Below are positions 61,801 to 64,000 of a stretch of DNA of 64,000 nucleotides, in pieces. The stretch is from positions 21,190,507 to 21,254,506 of the forward strand of contig CM066922.1 of NCBI GenBank assembly GCA_033964015.1, given 5' to 3'. The translations under genes and the position numbers were made by a program. The notes beneath the pieces were generated by a model, which ran no database searches, was not told the DNA's origin, and saw only the letters and a list, made by a program, of their open reading frames with translations. The DNA comes from Scolanthus callimorphus (lineage: Eukaryota; Cnidaria; Anthozoa; Actiniaria; Edwardsiidae). Each line of letters begins with the position of its first letter. Position 1 is the stretch's first letter.

Positions 61801-63913
61801 CAGTCTTCACATCCGGAAGAGCCCTCAGCACAGCTTCCCTGGCCAATTCTGGCAAAGGTGTCACCTCGGGCACGAAGTTACCTATCACAGCGAGCGCGTC
61901 GCTGTCTTCTACAATCTGACGGGAGAAGTGCCTGTTCTCCATTTCAGGAAGACGTTCATCTCTGCTAGAATCACGTGAAAATGACGTTGTGTCCATTTTC
62001 ACGTGTGATTCACGTGAACGCGACGTGATGGGTTCTCCACCAATATTAAGAAATTCCTCCGTCGTGTTAGAGTCACGTGGAAATGGCATGTTTTTCACGT
62101 GTGATGCACGTGAAAGTGGCGTGACTGGTTCTCCACCAATATCAATAGTGGTCTGGGAGACATTGTCAGCCGAGCACTGATCCAGACAAGTTATCAGGCT
62201 CGCAGCTCTTTCTAGCATCAACACAAGAAGTGCAAGAGTTGTGTCCTTCACAAGGACACTCGTATGCTGATAGAAAAGGGACAGACGAAGAGACAAATTA
62301 TTACAAAAACACATCTTGTGAATCGGTCAATAATAAATTTCAGCCATTTTGAAATCAATTCTATAGTAGAGGTTTTATAATTCATTTTATATGCTATCCA
62401 TACTGATTTTTACACCAATAGCAGAAATCTTTGCCCAAATAATCACCTGAAATAAAGACGTGCTTGTTTGAAAGGAAATCTTGACGCCACTTATCAGTAA
62501 TGCACAATTGTATTAATAAATGGGAAAGTTTCTTCCATCCTTGTCCTCAATGTGAGGCGACAGGTTGGTGATGCGATTCCTGGGAGGACAAGTTTCCTCC
62601 AAACTTGTCCTCAACAATAAACCTCATATCAGTACCTGAAGTCCATGGCTGAGATTAGTTCGTGTGATACCAGTTGGGATAGCTGTGGTAACGAGATGAT
62701 CAGCTGAGCTGGGACTGGGACTAGACAACTGATGCCCTACTTTCTCAAGCACACTTGCTGGTGTCGGCAGGGCGGTGTAAAGCTAGAGGAGAAAAGGCAG
62801 AAACTTTCATGAGCATTTACAACTGCTCTGTAATCAGACACTTTAAGCCTGCTTTACCTAGTGAAATAAGCCCACGGGGGGGGTTGGATATAAAAATGAC
62901 GGGGGGGGGGGGGGGGGGGGGGGGTCCGACGTATTTTTTTGGGTATGAAATTTGAAGTTAAAGTATTTTTTGGGTTGAAAATTCTACCAGGTATTTTTTT
63001 GGGTGTTGAAAAATCCGAGGGTATTTTTTTGGGAACTTCTGACAGGCTAGTTGATCATGAAGATACTGCCTTAAGCTGAAGCTATTTCCCGGGCAAAGAA
63101 AAAGGACAATGCCGGTATGAAATAGCCTTTTTTAGGCTAAAAAAGTTGGGTATTTTTTTGGGTATCAAATGTTGGGAGCAGGTATTTTTTTGGGTATAAA
63201 ATTTATGGCTCAGGTATTTTTTTGGGTATGAAATTTGGAGCTCCGTCGGACACCCCCCCCCCCCCCCGTCATTTCTATATCCGAGTACCCCCCTGGGGAA
63301 ATAAGCCAACGTAAGGGCTTCTGTCTCCACTTACTTCACTGAGCTCTGTGATAAAGAAGTTGTCCCGGGAGGACTCCCTAATTTTTTTGGTAGGGGATAA
63401 TCATCGAGATTTTTCAGTTTCACCCCTAAAAGATACCAAAAAGGGTGGCTCAAATAGTTTTTTACCCTAAAAAATACCCATCAAGAAATTTCCGTCTTTG
63501 ATTGAGATGCTGCCTTGGATGTTCTCTAATTTATCGTACTCTCTCTCTTTCCTGAAGGTTTGCCGTTGTATTAGAGCCCTAAACGATACCAATCTCCCTT
63601 AAATTTTATTACAGATCAAGGTTACCCCATGAGAGACCAAAACCTGTGACTTAAACCCCTAAAAGATATGGGAGTCCAATTCATCCCCGGGAGAAATTGC
63701 AGCCCTGACAATGTTACCTTGATAAGGAAGCTAACATTAGTGATCCATGGAAGTGAGAGGCGTGGCTCGTAAGATGCTGATAGGCCCGAGAGGTAAGGAC
63801 CAACTAGATCAGGGCAACAGACAAGTATCTTGACAACCAGCTCCTGTAAGTTTGTCTCCTGAATTGTCTTGGGTAGTGACTGCAGGAACCGTAGCAGAAC
63901 TGGATTGTTAGAC
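28720..63913 (-). CDS. URB1: URB1/Npa1 orthologue, multi-exon gene (5' end outside window)
   Basis: URB1 (yeast Npa1/Urb1) is a nucleolar HEAT-like scaffold needed for early pre-60S particles and pre-rRNA 3' end processing. Seen here: 31 minus-strand exons totalling about 6,150 nt join with consistent phase between 63,913 and 31,402. Family landmarks appear in the right order: PDLVGPYL...PRLSLPWI, the SHGLQHTSVLVK stretch, LPDVKTVIALRQNL, GYRPYVWGQAALEHHK, LWQQPS, YDPCFFIPLFS, GLTVAALSSRDERMR, EAARFRERKQ, RPEHSMYV. The order and spacing match my memory of human URB1 (about 2,270 residues). I ran no alignment. The N-terminal roughly 350 residues should lie beyond base 64,000. One exon carries a one-base frameshift (near 51,237). 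The last exon is uncertain. Introns run from about 0.1 to 5.7 kb and are full of repeats. Confidence 0.92.
29043..29236. repeat. 32-bp minisatellite, six copies
   Basis: Unit gacatagaaaaccaagaaac plus tactgtgatttt. Copies almost identical. Confidence 0.9.
29240..29620 (-). other. coding-like repeat scrap
   Basis: Minus frame QALIVFELIRRLGSLQRQIF then HHKMQMKNPCAKGLLDGSQ runs into the minisatellite. It looks like part of a dispersed repeat. A GC hairpin (gcgcgggccgaaggcccgcg) sits at 29,527-29,546. Confidence 0.3.
29800..30380. repeat. ~127-bp satellite with double-CRE palindrome, five copies
   Basis: Each unit has cacgtgatatgacgtcatcg...atatctcgtgaagggaagac...accagatgagcgaaat. The palindrome TGACGTCATCGATGACGTCA starts at 29,810, 29,936, 30,064, 30,192 and 30,320, unchanged in all five although the rest has drifted. 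A looser version is at 29,630. Confidence 0.88.
30550..30800. repeat. ~49-bp minisatellite, about five copies
   Basis: Unit contains gtccgaagcacagggagccc and atcaacaggagtctccatcg. One variant adds attggttgg. The same catcaacaggag phrase recurs at 42,897 and (inverted) 48,600-48,690. Confidence 0.8.
31402..32114 (-). CDS. URB1: URB1 exon w31 (713 nt, C-terminal region)
   Basis: Acceptor ttgctcag, donor CAAG|gtaaat in phase 1. Encodes SLLHSVLAHLGHVRPQES, DDGLCAVHLWCSTFNEKALL, FALHFVDACAEHLDLPLAL and ELNGLFSELVLYVHERRE. Long helical C-terminal part, less conserved. It continues w30 in phase, so I assign it to the same gene. Confidence 0.82.
32742..32918 (-). CDS. URB1: URB1 exon w30
   Basis: 177 nt, acceptor cactccag, donor TACAG|gtaagg. 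Encodes NYEGLNTCLHLLHTLWTTV, an acidic loop and LASECLLVCRTLLQSY. Phase 2 to 2. Confidence 0.8.
33001..33264. mobile_element. foldback MITE with ~90-bp arms
   Basis: agtagtataggagggaccga on the left matches inverted tcggtccctcctgtactact on the right. The arms continue through gagcaggagctcacttccgg and tgacgtcacgtcc. Ends of this family also occur at 16,603 and 38,459. Lies in the URB1 intron between w29 and w30. Confidence 0.8.
33336..33470. repeat. foldback, arms ~33 bp
   Basis: tgtcacacggcagccatctt against aagatggctgccgtgtgaca, loop about 70 bp. Shares its core with the foldback at 58-236. Confidence 0.75.
34250..34359 (-). CDS. URB1: URB1 exon w29
   Basis: 110 nt, acceptor tttcctag, donor AAAG|gtaaga. 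Encodes PLVTNLLSAALSVHAAA and DLSMNYGLVAWLHSLAQQ. The family pattern is a helix followed by Y-LLTWL. Phase 0 to 2. Confidence 0.85.
34430..34800 (-). mobile_element. LINE endonuclease fragment, frameshifted
   Basis: Minus frame LVGVVYRPPNQNLSAF, GGKTCLLPGDYNIDIL, then in a shifted frame TAHSVTLIDNIFTNFLPG and NDISDHLPIFAY. YRPP, GD-N and SDHLPI are the apurinic-type endonuclease landmarks of non-LTR retrotransposons (CR1/L2/Rex type). No reverse transcriptase is present. 5'-truncated or internal piece in the intron between w28 and w29. Confidence 0.8.
34771..35043. repeat. inverted repeat overlapping the LINE piece, arms ~52 bp
   Basis: tataccgtttccgggaaacg...aaaaagcctataagc is inverted as ctcataggctttttgggtg...ggaaacggtatata. 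The interior is about 170 bp. The left arm runs into the endonuclease frame. Confidence 0.65.
35826..35969 (-). CDS. URB1: URB1 exon w28
   Basis: 144 nt, 48 codons, phase 0 on both sides, acceptor attctcag, donor CGG|gtaaga. Encodes HRNERSWMLQLLFEGLRD and SQDYYVYKKRHAIELALTF. WML-LL-EGL-D--D---Y-RR is a family motif. A 21-bp minisatellite lies about 70 bp upstream of the acceptor. Confidence 0.92.
36040..36212. repeat. 21-bp minisatellite, eight copies
   Basis: Unit ctgtgtccgatgggcgtgac plus a. A length divisible by three keeps several frames open on both strands. None looks like a gene. About 70 bp upstream of the w28 acceptor. Confidence 0.92.
36334..36513. mobile_element. MITE, ~180 bp
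   Basis: agagcagatttcgtatgact...gaaaagt is inverted at the right (acttttcacagtcatacg...gctct). Interior rich in tcgcggtac. A half copy is at 40,660-40,783 and single ends at 36,783 and 39,573. Confidence 0.75.
36864..36970 (-). CDS. URB1: URB1 exon w27
   Basis: 107 nt, acceptor cttttgcag, donor CAG|gtaagt. Encodes HSMYVLINSFLLSRPAI, NPREIPMFYTLFNSSSLQ. PEE-MY--I--FLL is a family motif. Phase 1 to 0. Confidence 0.9.
37687..37856. repeat. 77-bp tandem duplication with seven CACGTG sites, covering exon w26
   Basis: aacacgtgca starts at 37,687 and 37,764. agcacgtgcg starts at 37,731 and 37,808. The left copy is a non-functional duplicate of the exon's 3' half and donor; the right copy is the exon end. 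Confidence 0.85.
37786..37897 (-). CDS. URB1: URB1 exon w26, overlapping a 77-bp tandem duplication
   Basis: 112 nt, acceptor acttttag, donor CCAG|gtgagt. Encodes VQLLLECLRDGISESTTR, VSSVITRFVARAAHVLLRP. It links w25 to w27 in exact phase. The 3' half of the exon is tandemly duplicated just downstream (37,687-37,763), where the donor is altered to gttggt. The duplicated segment is packed with CACGTG. Confidence 0.88.
38057..38405. mobile_element. G-tract-ended element with taaaaggtacca repeats
   Basis: Starts with about 17 G then tgctcgtcggg, ends with tacgacgagcagcccc and a C tract. Between them are repeats of cccctaaaaggtacc. A relative without G tract is at 63,375-63,670. Confidence 0.55.
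38647..38807 (-). CDS. URB1: URB1 exon w25
   Basis: 161 nt, acceptor cattttag, donor ACAG|gtaata. Encodes SEIDCRKFIDRGGLGLTVAA, LSSRDERMRQAAGHVLSR and HVEAARFRERKQ, the best conserved stretch of the protein. Confidence 0.93.
39313..39571. repeat. foldback with ~110-bp arms
   Basis: cagactcgtacccagtcgc ... gatgcgcgaaggcttctgg ... gagggcgcgcaagga is repeated inverted to cagattcgtag. Similarity is highest near the centre. Lies between w24 and w25. Confidence 0.78.
39616..39703 (-). CDS. URB1: URB1 exon w24
   Basis: 88 nt, acceptor aaagtgcag, donor CCGC|gtgagt. Encodes ESEKSLVYDPCFFIPLFSHI then LAP. YDP-F-LPLF is universally conserved in the family. Confidence 0.92.
39776..39960. repeat. dispersed intron repeat, two tandem copies
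   Basis: ggggaaaccattcagtggca aattgtaagttctcg is doubled here. Relatives occur at 41,120-41,220 and 55,078-55,245 (ggaaaccattcgactg, tttggtcttactgcag). Confidence 0.6.
40379..40541 (-). CDS. URB1: URB1 exon w23
   Basis: 163 nt, acceptor atcaatag, donor CAG|gtaacc. Encodes PYVWGQAALEHHKNKK, GTLWQQPSTSEVLELL and MIRSAVDFSINRELQ. This WG-AA--HY, LW-QPS and DFP--R-L series is diagnostic for URB1/Npa1. Confidence 0.93.
40660..40783. mobile_element. one-ended copy of the 36.4-kb MITE
   Basis: cgtgaccgtaccgcgactac, caggccaggttc, then acttttcacagtcatacg. Matches the right part of the MITE at 36,334-36,513 in reverse interior order; the left end is missing. Confidence 0.6.
40829..40892 (-). CDS. URB1: URB1 exon w22 (64 nt)
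   Basis: Acceptor cctgttag, donor TACAG|gtaatt. Encodes DQRLLYLLHLYEKSKVPLHG then Y. DQ-LL-LL-LYE is one of the most conserved URB1 motifs and joins directly to RPYVWG of the next exon. Confidence 0.9.
41131..41339. repeat. foldback with ~85-bp arms
   Basis: ttgacgaggaagccattcag ... gttatttctctatttcatga against tcatgaaatagagaaataac ... ctgaatggcttcctcgtcaa. Arms nearly perfect, hence young. Confidence 0.85.
41411..41521 (-). CDS. URB1: URB1 exon w21
   Basis: 111 nt, acceptor cttgtag, donor ACAG|gtaaaa. Encodes AVLDILVCIVELCPACCD and HLTVLFAAYKASLSKT. Phase 1 to 1. Confidence 0.88.
41683..41879 (-). CDS. URB1: URB1 exon w20 (start of conserved C-terminal block)
   Basis: 197 nt, acceptor gattacag, donor AAAT|gtaagt. 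Encodes KFHDYDALRIIHLCVKLMY, MVPLATLYRLILSHSNFLEV and MLSEGTEEHTDRLK. RY-D-D-L-LLH-is a family hallmark. The upstream intron begins directly with a 20-bp minisatellite, so its 3' splice region is made of repeat units. Confidence 0.9.
41889..42449. repeat. 20-bp minisatellite, about 28 copies
   Basis: Unit aaccacgggtgaaacattag with many point variants. It fills nearly the whole intron between w19 and w20 and touches the w20 acceptor. On the gene strand each unit carries ctaatgtttcac, like a branch site followed by pyrimidines. Confidence 0.9.
42510..42577 (-). CDS. URB1: URB1 exon w19 (68 nt)
   Basis: Acceptor atttctag, donor TTAAG|gtatgt. Encodes VESLTIHVPSAKIWKVFVKE then LL. Phase 0 to 2. 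The VP-AKIW-KFVKELL segment fits the start of the conserved C-terminal URB1 block. Confidence 0.82.
42799..42863 (-). CDS. URB1: URB1 exon w18 (65 nt)
   Basis: Acceptor tttctag, donor AAG|gtttgt. Encodes ADDDGLTSEAISKLVTLLKE then TK. Phase 1 to 0 agrees with w17 and w19. Confidence 0.78.
43513..43713 (-). CDS. URB1: URB1 exon w17
   Basis: 201 nt if the acceptor is tatcaacag, or to 43,728 (216 nt) if cttagcatag is used; both are in phase. Donor GGAAG|gtcagt. Encodes NVMLDNLTQLLNITASRP, QMCAAYELLKGVQTGD and LVINRMVFAFMENISQLL. Confidence 0.75.
43854..43926 (-). CDS. URB1: URB1 exon w16 (less certain)
   Basis: 73 nt, PTSSIWGPSLDFVGIHT then LCNSSHD, donor GATT|gtaagc. This exon supplies the phase change (0 to 1) that w15 and w17 require. 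The acceptor (ttacaagag) is weak. The open frame extends upstream (VLKLLQE), so the true 5' edge may differ. Confidence 0.5.
44201..44248 (-). CDS. URB1: URB1 exon w15 (48 nt)
   Basis: Sixteen codons, DKWIAMLKAFINLIQS, phase 0 on both sides, acceptor ttccctag and a perfect gtaagt donor. Continues w14 naturally. Confidence 0.75.
44361..44476. repeat. foldback with a perfect 21-bp core hairpin
   Basis: Core 44,393-44,437: gtttaatgttgtggtgggca a, loop gag, and its exact complement. Weaker pairing extends to about 58 bp per arm. Confidence 0.85.
44655..45056. repeat. large palindrome, ~190-bp arms
   Basis: Left: gacaaattccctgcttagca ... tcgaaactcgctttg ... gaccgtttcttgagccca. Right is the inverse, ending tgctagcagggaataggac. 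The loop is about 25 bp. Inserted between the two copies of the w14 3' half. Confidence 0.88.
45057..45134 (-). pseudogene. duplicated 3' half of URB1 exon w14 with donor
   Basis: Minus reads VYLPYILQWLNDNENHRHHN then Q and a gtatgt donor, against VYLPSIWQWLHDNENQHHRD in the real exon. The acceptor and first codons are absent (aaaat precedes), so it probably cannot be spliced in. Confidence 0.75.
45220..45305 (-). CDS. URB1: URB1 exon w14
   Basis: 86 nt, acceptor ttccccag, donor CAA|gtatgt. Encodes VTEVLLEVYLPSIWQWLHDN then ENQHHRDQ. Its 3' half plus the donor is duplicated at 45,057-45,134. A 5.7-kb intron full of duplicated repeat separates it from w13. Confidence 0.8.
45475..45790. repeat. 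C-rich simple repeat (CCCCTCCCCTGGAATTT type)
   Basis: Imperfect copies of cccctcccctggaatttcca plus a run of about 17 C. Same family as at 1.9 and 25.6 kb. Confidence 0.7.
46428..48545 (-). repeat. segmental duplication copy 1, with broken repeat-protein frame
   Basis: Matches 48,920-50,665 from tgccatgacaacaatat to ccacgattctaggacttc. The minus frame (48,047-47,673 and 48,355-48,113) has units FAPRRSVQSTQGPSSSTEEE and NEAWIETSETQARDPK; shifts break it. Confidence 0.72.
48542..48720. repeat. ~68-bp minisatellite, 2.5 copies
   Basis: Unit atgggctcctgattcttcta...cctgtgcatatggctagac...agatggaggctcctgttg. Shares ggctcctgttgatgggctcc with the repeats at 30.6 and 42.9 kb. Confidence 0.75.
48920..50665. 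repeat. segmental duplication copy 2
   Basis: Second copy of 46,428-48,545. Here the minus frame inside it stays open for 234 codons. Confidence 0.72.
49747..50451 (-). CDS. unknown Ser/Glu-rich repeat protein ORF
   Basis: 234-codon minus frame in a URB1 intron. It starts with ALYTSALHEMERQISYPG and has three 46-residue units of the form HRSVQNTQGPSSSTEEEMEI then NEAWLETSETQARDPK, ending with KMSHDEACVEVSSFAPYKI and ALPVEIDCNTGIEF-like sequence. The units keep frame and differ mostly at neutral-looking positions. Low complexity, no known domain. May be a non-autonomous element protein. The long plus frame across the same bases is a shadow. Confidence 0.45.
   Translation of the reverse strand: MRSAALYTSALHEMERQISYPGTQRSKCLEKEARLQAPETQARDPKQYSVFRFHRSVQNTQGPSSSTEEEMEIGRKNEAWLETSETQARDPKPCSVFRVHRSVQNTQGPSSSAEEEMEIGRENEAWIETSETQARDPKLDSVFPVRRSVQKTQSPSSSTEEEKGGEWKMSHDEACVEVSSFAPYKIETDLWPKYECLEFEQQRAHWVQYYEMAHQRLFGTLPVEIDCNTGIEFL
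50971..51533 (-). CDS. URB1: URB1 exon w13, with one-base frameshift near 51,237
   Basis: 563 nt, acceptor cctttcag, donor CCGAG|gtaagt. The first frame encodes EVSPGRALSLLQEFRAF, ELPLDVLVTQTSEGLEPTL and VSDLDGIVSKLL, then hits a stop. Good protein sequence continues in the -1 frame as AEQPELGLLFTPSLLD, NRVAIATLLVRTNPSLR and KHRLKFVSLVTGYL. Loss of one G around 51,237 explains both. With it the exon would be 564 nt and its phases (1 in, 1 out) agree with w12 and w14. This is either an assembly error, a damaged allele, or a real lesion. Confidence 0.85.
52328..52794 (-). CDS. URB1: URB1 exon w12
   Basis: 467 nt, acceptor ctattttcag, donor CGGAG|gtgagt. Starts SAFELIQVMFERNF, then a long acidic/polar linker, then QTLLCCLKHPLLLSCFLV, FSFITDSVIKVLRTARD and MAPYMQKLCDTAI. 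The LKHPLL--CFL pattern is a URB1 mid-region landmark. Its acceptor and first bases recur at 53,113 in the intron upstream. Confidence 0.88.
53113..53172 (-). repeat. duplicated 3' splice region of exon w12
   Basis: gatcagctcgaatgcactga...tgaaaattaatgccgaaagc repeats 52,778-52,835, which spans the acceptor and first codons of w12. It sits about 330 bp upstream in the intron and could act as a decoy acceptor. Confidence 0.75.
53230..53290. repeat. dispersed repeat (taggtcctgtcgctcatatg)
   Basis: Phrase gcactacgtcaaccggaacc agcgggacg recurs at 58,298-58,350 (aaggtcccgtctctcacatg, gggacg). Confidence 0.55.
53591..53930 (-). CDS. URB1: URB1 exon w11
   Basis: 340 nt, acceptor gttgttag, donor AGCAG|gtaaga (phase 2). 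Encodes SSNIADMIPLLKALPLES, a basic Ser/Pro/Lys linker and AMELTEVRQIVLQSLANK, CTQQVLQHLELFVNRI. Helical repeat plus linker. Confidence 0.85.
54279..54434 (-). CDS. URB1: URB1 exon w10
   Basis: 156 nt, acceptor gataacag, donor AATAG|gtgaga. Encodes SVDELYRLVSSLDKLAFL, MLPSCVRYCVDHLAG and QCLMVTPHRII. Phase 1 to 1. Confidence 0.83.
54518..54672. repeat. inverted repeat around tcttggtgttgcaag
   Basis: tcttggtgttgcaag at 54,545 and cttgcaacaccaaga at 54,652, with about 95 bp between. Weak pairing elsewhere. Confidence 0.5.
54883..54934 (-). CDS. URB1: URB1 exon w9 (52 nt)
   Basis: Small exon, acceptor cgtttag, donor AAAG|gtgaga. Encodes GEETSTLQVLQAFLQKK and fits phase 0 to 1 between w8 and w10. 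Confidence 0.75.
55298..55497 (-). CDS. URB1: URB1 exon w8
   Basis: 200 nt, acceptor atttcag, donor AAG|gtaaac, phase 1 to 0. Encodes VAKYLNLVVLDMLWRMTD, PLPLCLVVQRYYGNLM and HVSYWSGEECDVYK, typical alpha-helical repeat sequence with the family's D-PL-LCL-LQ pattern. Confidence 0.86.
55525..55673. repeat. foldback with ~63-bp arms
   Basis: agcctgctagccggctctcc ... gcgcgggattcctgt against acaggaatcccgcg ... ggagaggcggttagcaggct. Only 28 bp upstream of w8, so an RNA stem could affect splicing. Confidence 0.82.
55740..56340. other. intron, no gene or strong repeat
   Basis: No coding frame. Contains short ctaaccctaac-like strings near 55,882-55,915, too few to be telomeric. Confidence 0.4.
56356..56456 (-). 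CDS. URB1: URB1 exon w7
   Basis: 101 nt, acceptor cttttcag, donor CTGT|gtaagt. Encodes LPFSPLVIRALLLHQQRV then an acidic link. LPFSPLV is a recognisable URB1 landmark. Phase 2 to 1 agrees with both neighbours. Confidence 0.86.
56508..56545 (+). tRNA. tRNA-like 5' half
   Basis: cctcccgatgagctcagctg gtagagcgcgcc has a good A box. No B box follows. Probably a SINE or tRNA fragment in an intron. Confidence 0.4.
56990..57232 (-). mobile_element. tRNA-derived SINE candidate
   Basis: Minus starts tacggctaggtggcgcagtg tgttag (A box) and has gagtccgaaccccgg (B-box-like), then an AT-rich body. Directly abuts the inverted-repeat element at 57,233. Confidence 0.45.
57233..58269. mobile_element. ~1.04-kb element with ~28-bp terminal inverted repeats
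   Basis: cctacactcagggacaaaaa tagctgagac against gtctcagctattttgtccct gagtgtagg. Inside, a 100-bp stretch (aatagctgagactctttctt...cccccctctt) is directly repeated at 57,245 and 58,036. Two ~170-bp blocks (tcatcgtggttactcg..., tggaacatgaaaatagccta) also repeat. No transposase. Confidence 0.72.
58762..59015 (-). CDS. URB1: URB1 exon w6
   Basis: 254 nt, acceptor gggtttcag, donor AAAG|gtaacc in phase 2. Encodes LEVSIWLRHLTTLVCSHD, VFLDEICHSVAIEPYTYAD and ends GFLVTEGSSQQ. The EPYTYAD segment matches the family's NPYSYTD-like position. Confidence 0.87.
59483..59596. mobile_element. MITE related to 25,149-25,276
   Basis: ttaaaggctcatcatcaact and ggttgatggtgggccattaa bound it. Shared interior caaaaaacaatggatcaa. 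Confidence 0.65.
59632..59733 (-). CDS. URB1: URB1 exon w5
   Basis: 102 nt, 34 codons, phase 0 on both sides (acceptor gatgtag, donor AAG|gtatct). Encodes KTKSGPSSLYSILKVFVQ and EIKDLATQLVHK. It is too short for a simple ORF scan and was found by expecting this segment between w4 and w6. Confidence 0.83.
59740..60600. other. intron with imperfect long inverted similarity
   Basis: aatagtccggtcaaattagc...tggaaaaaattgcaacatgg (59,757-59,820) is matched inverted by ccatgttgcaattttttcca (60,478) and gcccggactataaac (60,512). This suggests an old element with terminal inverted repeats spanning about 770 bp. No gene inside. Confidence 0.5.
60611..60790. mobile_element. foldback MITE with ~75-bp arms
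   Basis: tagtatactaggaaatgcgc...cagggcggatctgccctaggt against acctagggcagatccg...gttcatttcctatactacta. The centre holds cctagatatacctatgacgt. Confidence 0.8.
60859..61061 (-). CDS. URB1: URB1 exon w4
   Basis: 203 nt. Acceptor cctgcag, two-base start completes a Val codon, donor CAG|gttcgt in phase 0. Encodes FDLGKLLSWQHGLDESLF and LRILLESPPTAYRWYQQ. It corresponds to the human region ending in a K-L-x-W-LKAQ-like segment, from memory. Confidence 0.86.
61588..62266 (-). CDS. URB1: URB1 exon w3 (679 nt)
   Basis: Starts HTSVLVKDTTLALLVLMLER after tatcag and ends in phase 1 at AAAG|gttctg. The first third is conserved. The middle is a Ser/Asp-rich insert with two similar segments (GGEPVTPLSRASHVK and GGEPITSRSRESHVK) that look like an internal duplication rich in CACGTG at DNA level. 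LPDVKTVIALRQNL is conserved again near the end. Confidence 0.87.
62636..62782 (-). CDS. URB1: URB1 exon w2
   Basis: 147 nt, 49 codons, phase 0 on both sides, bounded by ctctag and CAG|gtactg. Encodes LYTALPTPASVLEK and ends IPTGITRTNLSHGLQ, which runs directly into HTSVLVKDTTLALL of the next exon. Together they form the strongest N-terminal signature of URB1/Npa1. Confidence 0.88.
62866..63305. mobile_element. G/C-tract-ended element with gtatttttttgggta repeats
   Basis: Left ggttggatataaaaatgacg plus about 22 G; right about 15 C plus cgtcatttctatatccga. Internal copies of ggtatttttttgggt lie in both halves, arranged inversely. Candidate target duplication gaaataagcc on both sides. Confidence 0.65.
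63375..63670. repeat. relative of the 38.1-kb taaaaggtacca element
   Basis: cacccctaaaagataccaaa, ccctaaaaaataccc, ccctaaacgataccaat, cccctaaaagatatggg spaced over 270 bp. It ends just before the w1 donor region. Confidence 0.55.
63718..63913 (-). CDS. URB1: URB1 exon w1 (first in window; Npa1 N-terminal region)
   Basis: 196 nt, entered in phase 1 after tttctag, left in phase 0 at AAG|gtaaca. Encodes SNNPVLLRFLQSL, then VVKILVCCPDLVGPYLSG and PRLSLPWITNVSFLIK, the block that in this family precedes the conserved LqH-LVkh segment. The exon carrying the start codon is outside the window. Confidence 0.85.
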
Positions 63914-64000
63914 CTAGAAAGTATCACAAAAGTATGAAATACTTGAAGAAAATGGAGACACTTAAACAGTCACTCCTGGGAAGTCCCAGTTGAAAAGTGG

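Overview
This is nuclear DNA of an animal: about 41% GC by eye, short exons with GT/AG introns, and a dense load of decayed transposons, foldback elements and minisatellites. I infer a cnidarian, probably a stony coral or other anthozoan, from the style of the gag-like, P-loop ATPase and foldback repeats. The sequence alone does not prove this. There are no bacterial-type operons and no rRNA genes, and I found no intact tRNA.

Right half (about 28.7-64 kb, minus strand). One large gene fills this half. It is the orthologue of URB1/Npa1, a giant nucleolar HEAT-like scaffold protein of early 60S ribosomal subunit assembly. By following open frames, splice sites and exon phase I could join 31 exons between 63,913 and 31,402, about 2,050 codons. 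A possible last exon lies at 28,720-28,863. The first roughly 350 codons lie beyond the right edge of the window. All exon junctions but two keep phase without strain (the 43.5-43.9 kb exons and the last exon are less secure). A single missing base near 51,237 breaks the frame inside an otherwise conserved exon. Three splice-site/part-exon fragments of this gene are duplicated in neighbouring introns.

The URB1 introns hold foldback elements with long arms, minisatellites (20, 21 and 77 bp units), a piece of a LINE endonuclease, a 2-kb segmental duplication carrying a 46-residue protein repeat, and a roughly 1-kb element with terminal inverted repeats.

Left half (1-28.7 kb). I see no intact conventional gene. 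Present are a degraded gag-like frame (4 kb), an expanded and duplicated 160-bp coding-like module (5.5-9.8 kb), a broken Ulp1/SENP-type protease gene (11-12.4 kb), a two-repeat unknown ORF (13.9-14.3 kb) and rearranged pieces of a retrotransposon gag (14.8-16.5 kb).

Between 16.8 and 24.2 kb is the most curious block. It holds a RING-finger gene with an acidic 33-bp repeat tail, an acidic four-CxxC zinc-ribbon gene, and a divergently oriented P-loop ATPase fragment. A shared roughly 110-bp repeat lies beside both the RING gene and the zinc-ribbon gene. I read this as the relic of a virus-like or large self-synthesising element, which is inference. A satellite at 29.8-30.35 kb carries five copies of a perfect 20-bp double-CRE palindrome.

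Gene logic: the only gene likely to act for the host is URB1 (pre-rRNA 3' end processing and 60S assembly in the nucleolus). Everything else looks mobile, duplicated or decayed. Positions were read by eye and may be off by one or two bases.
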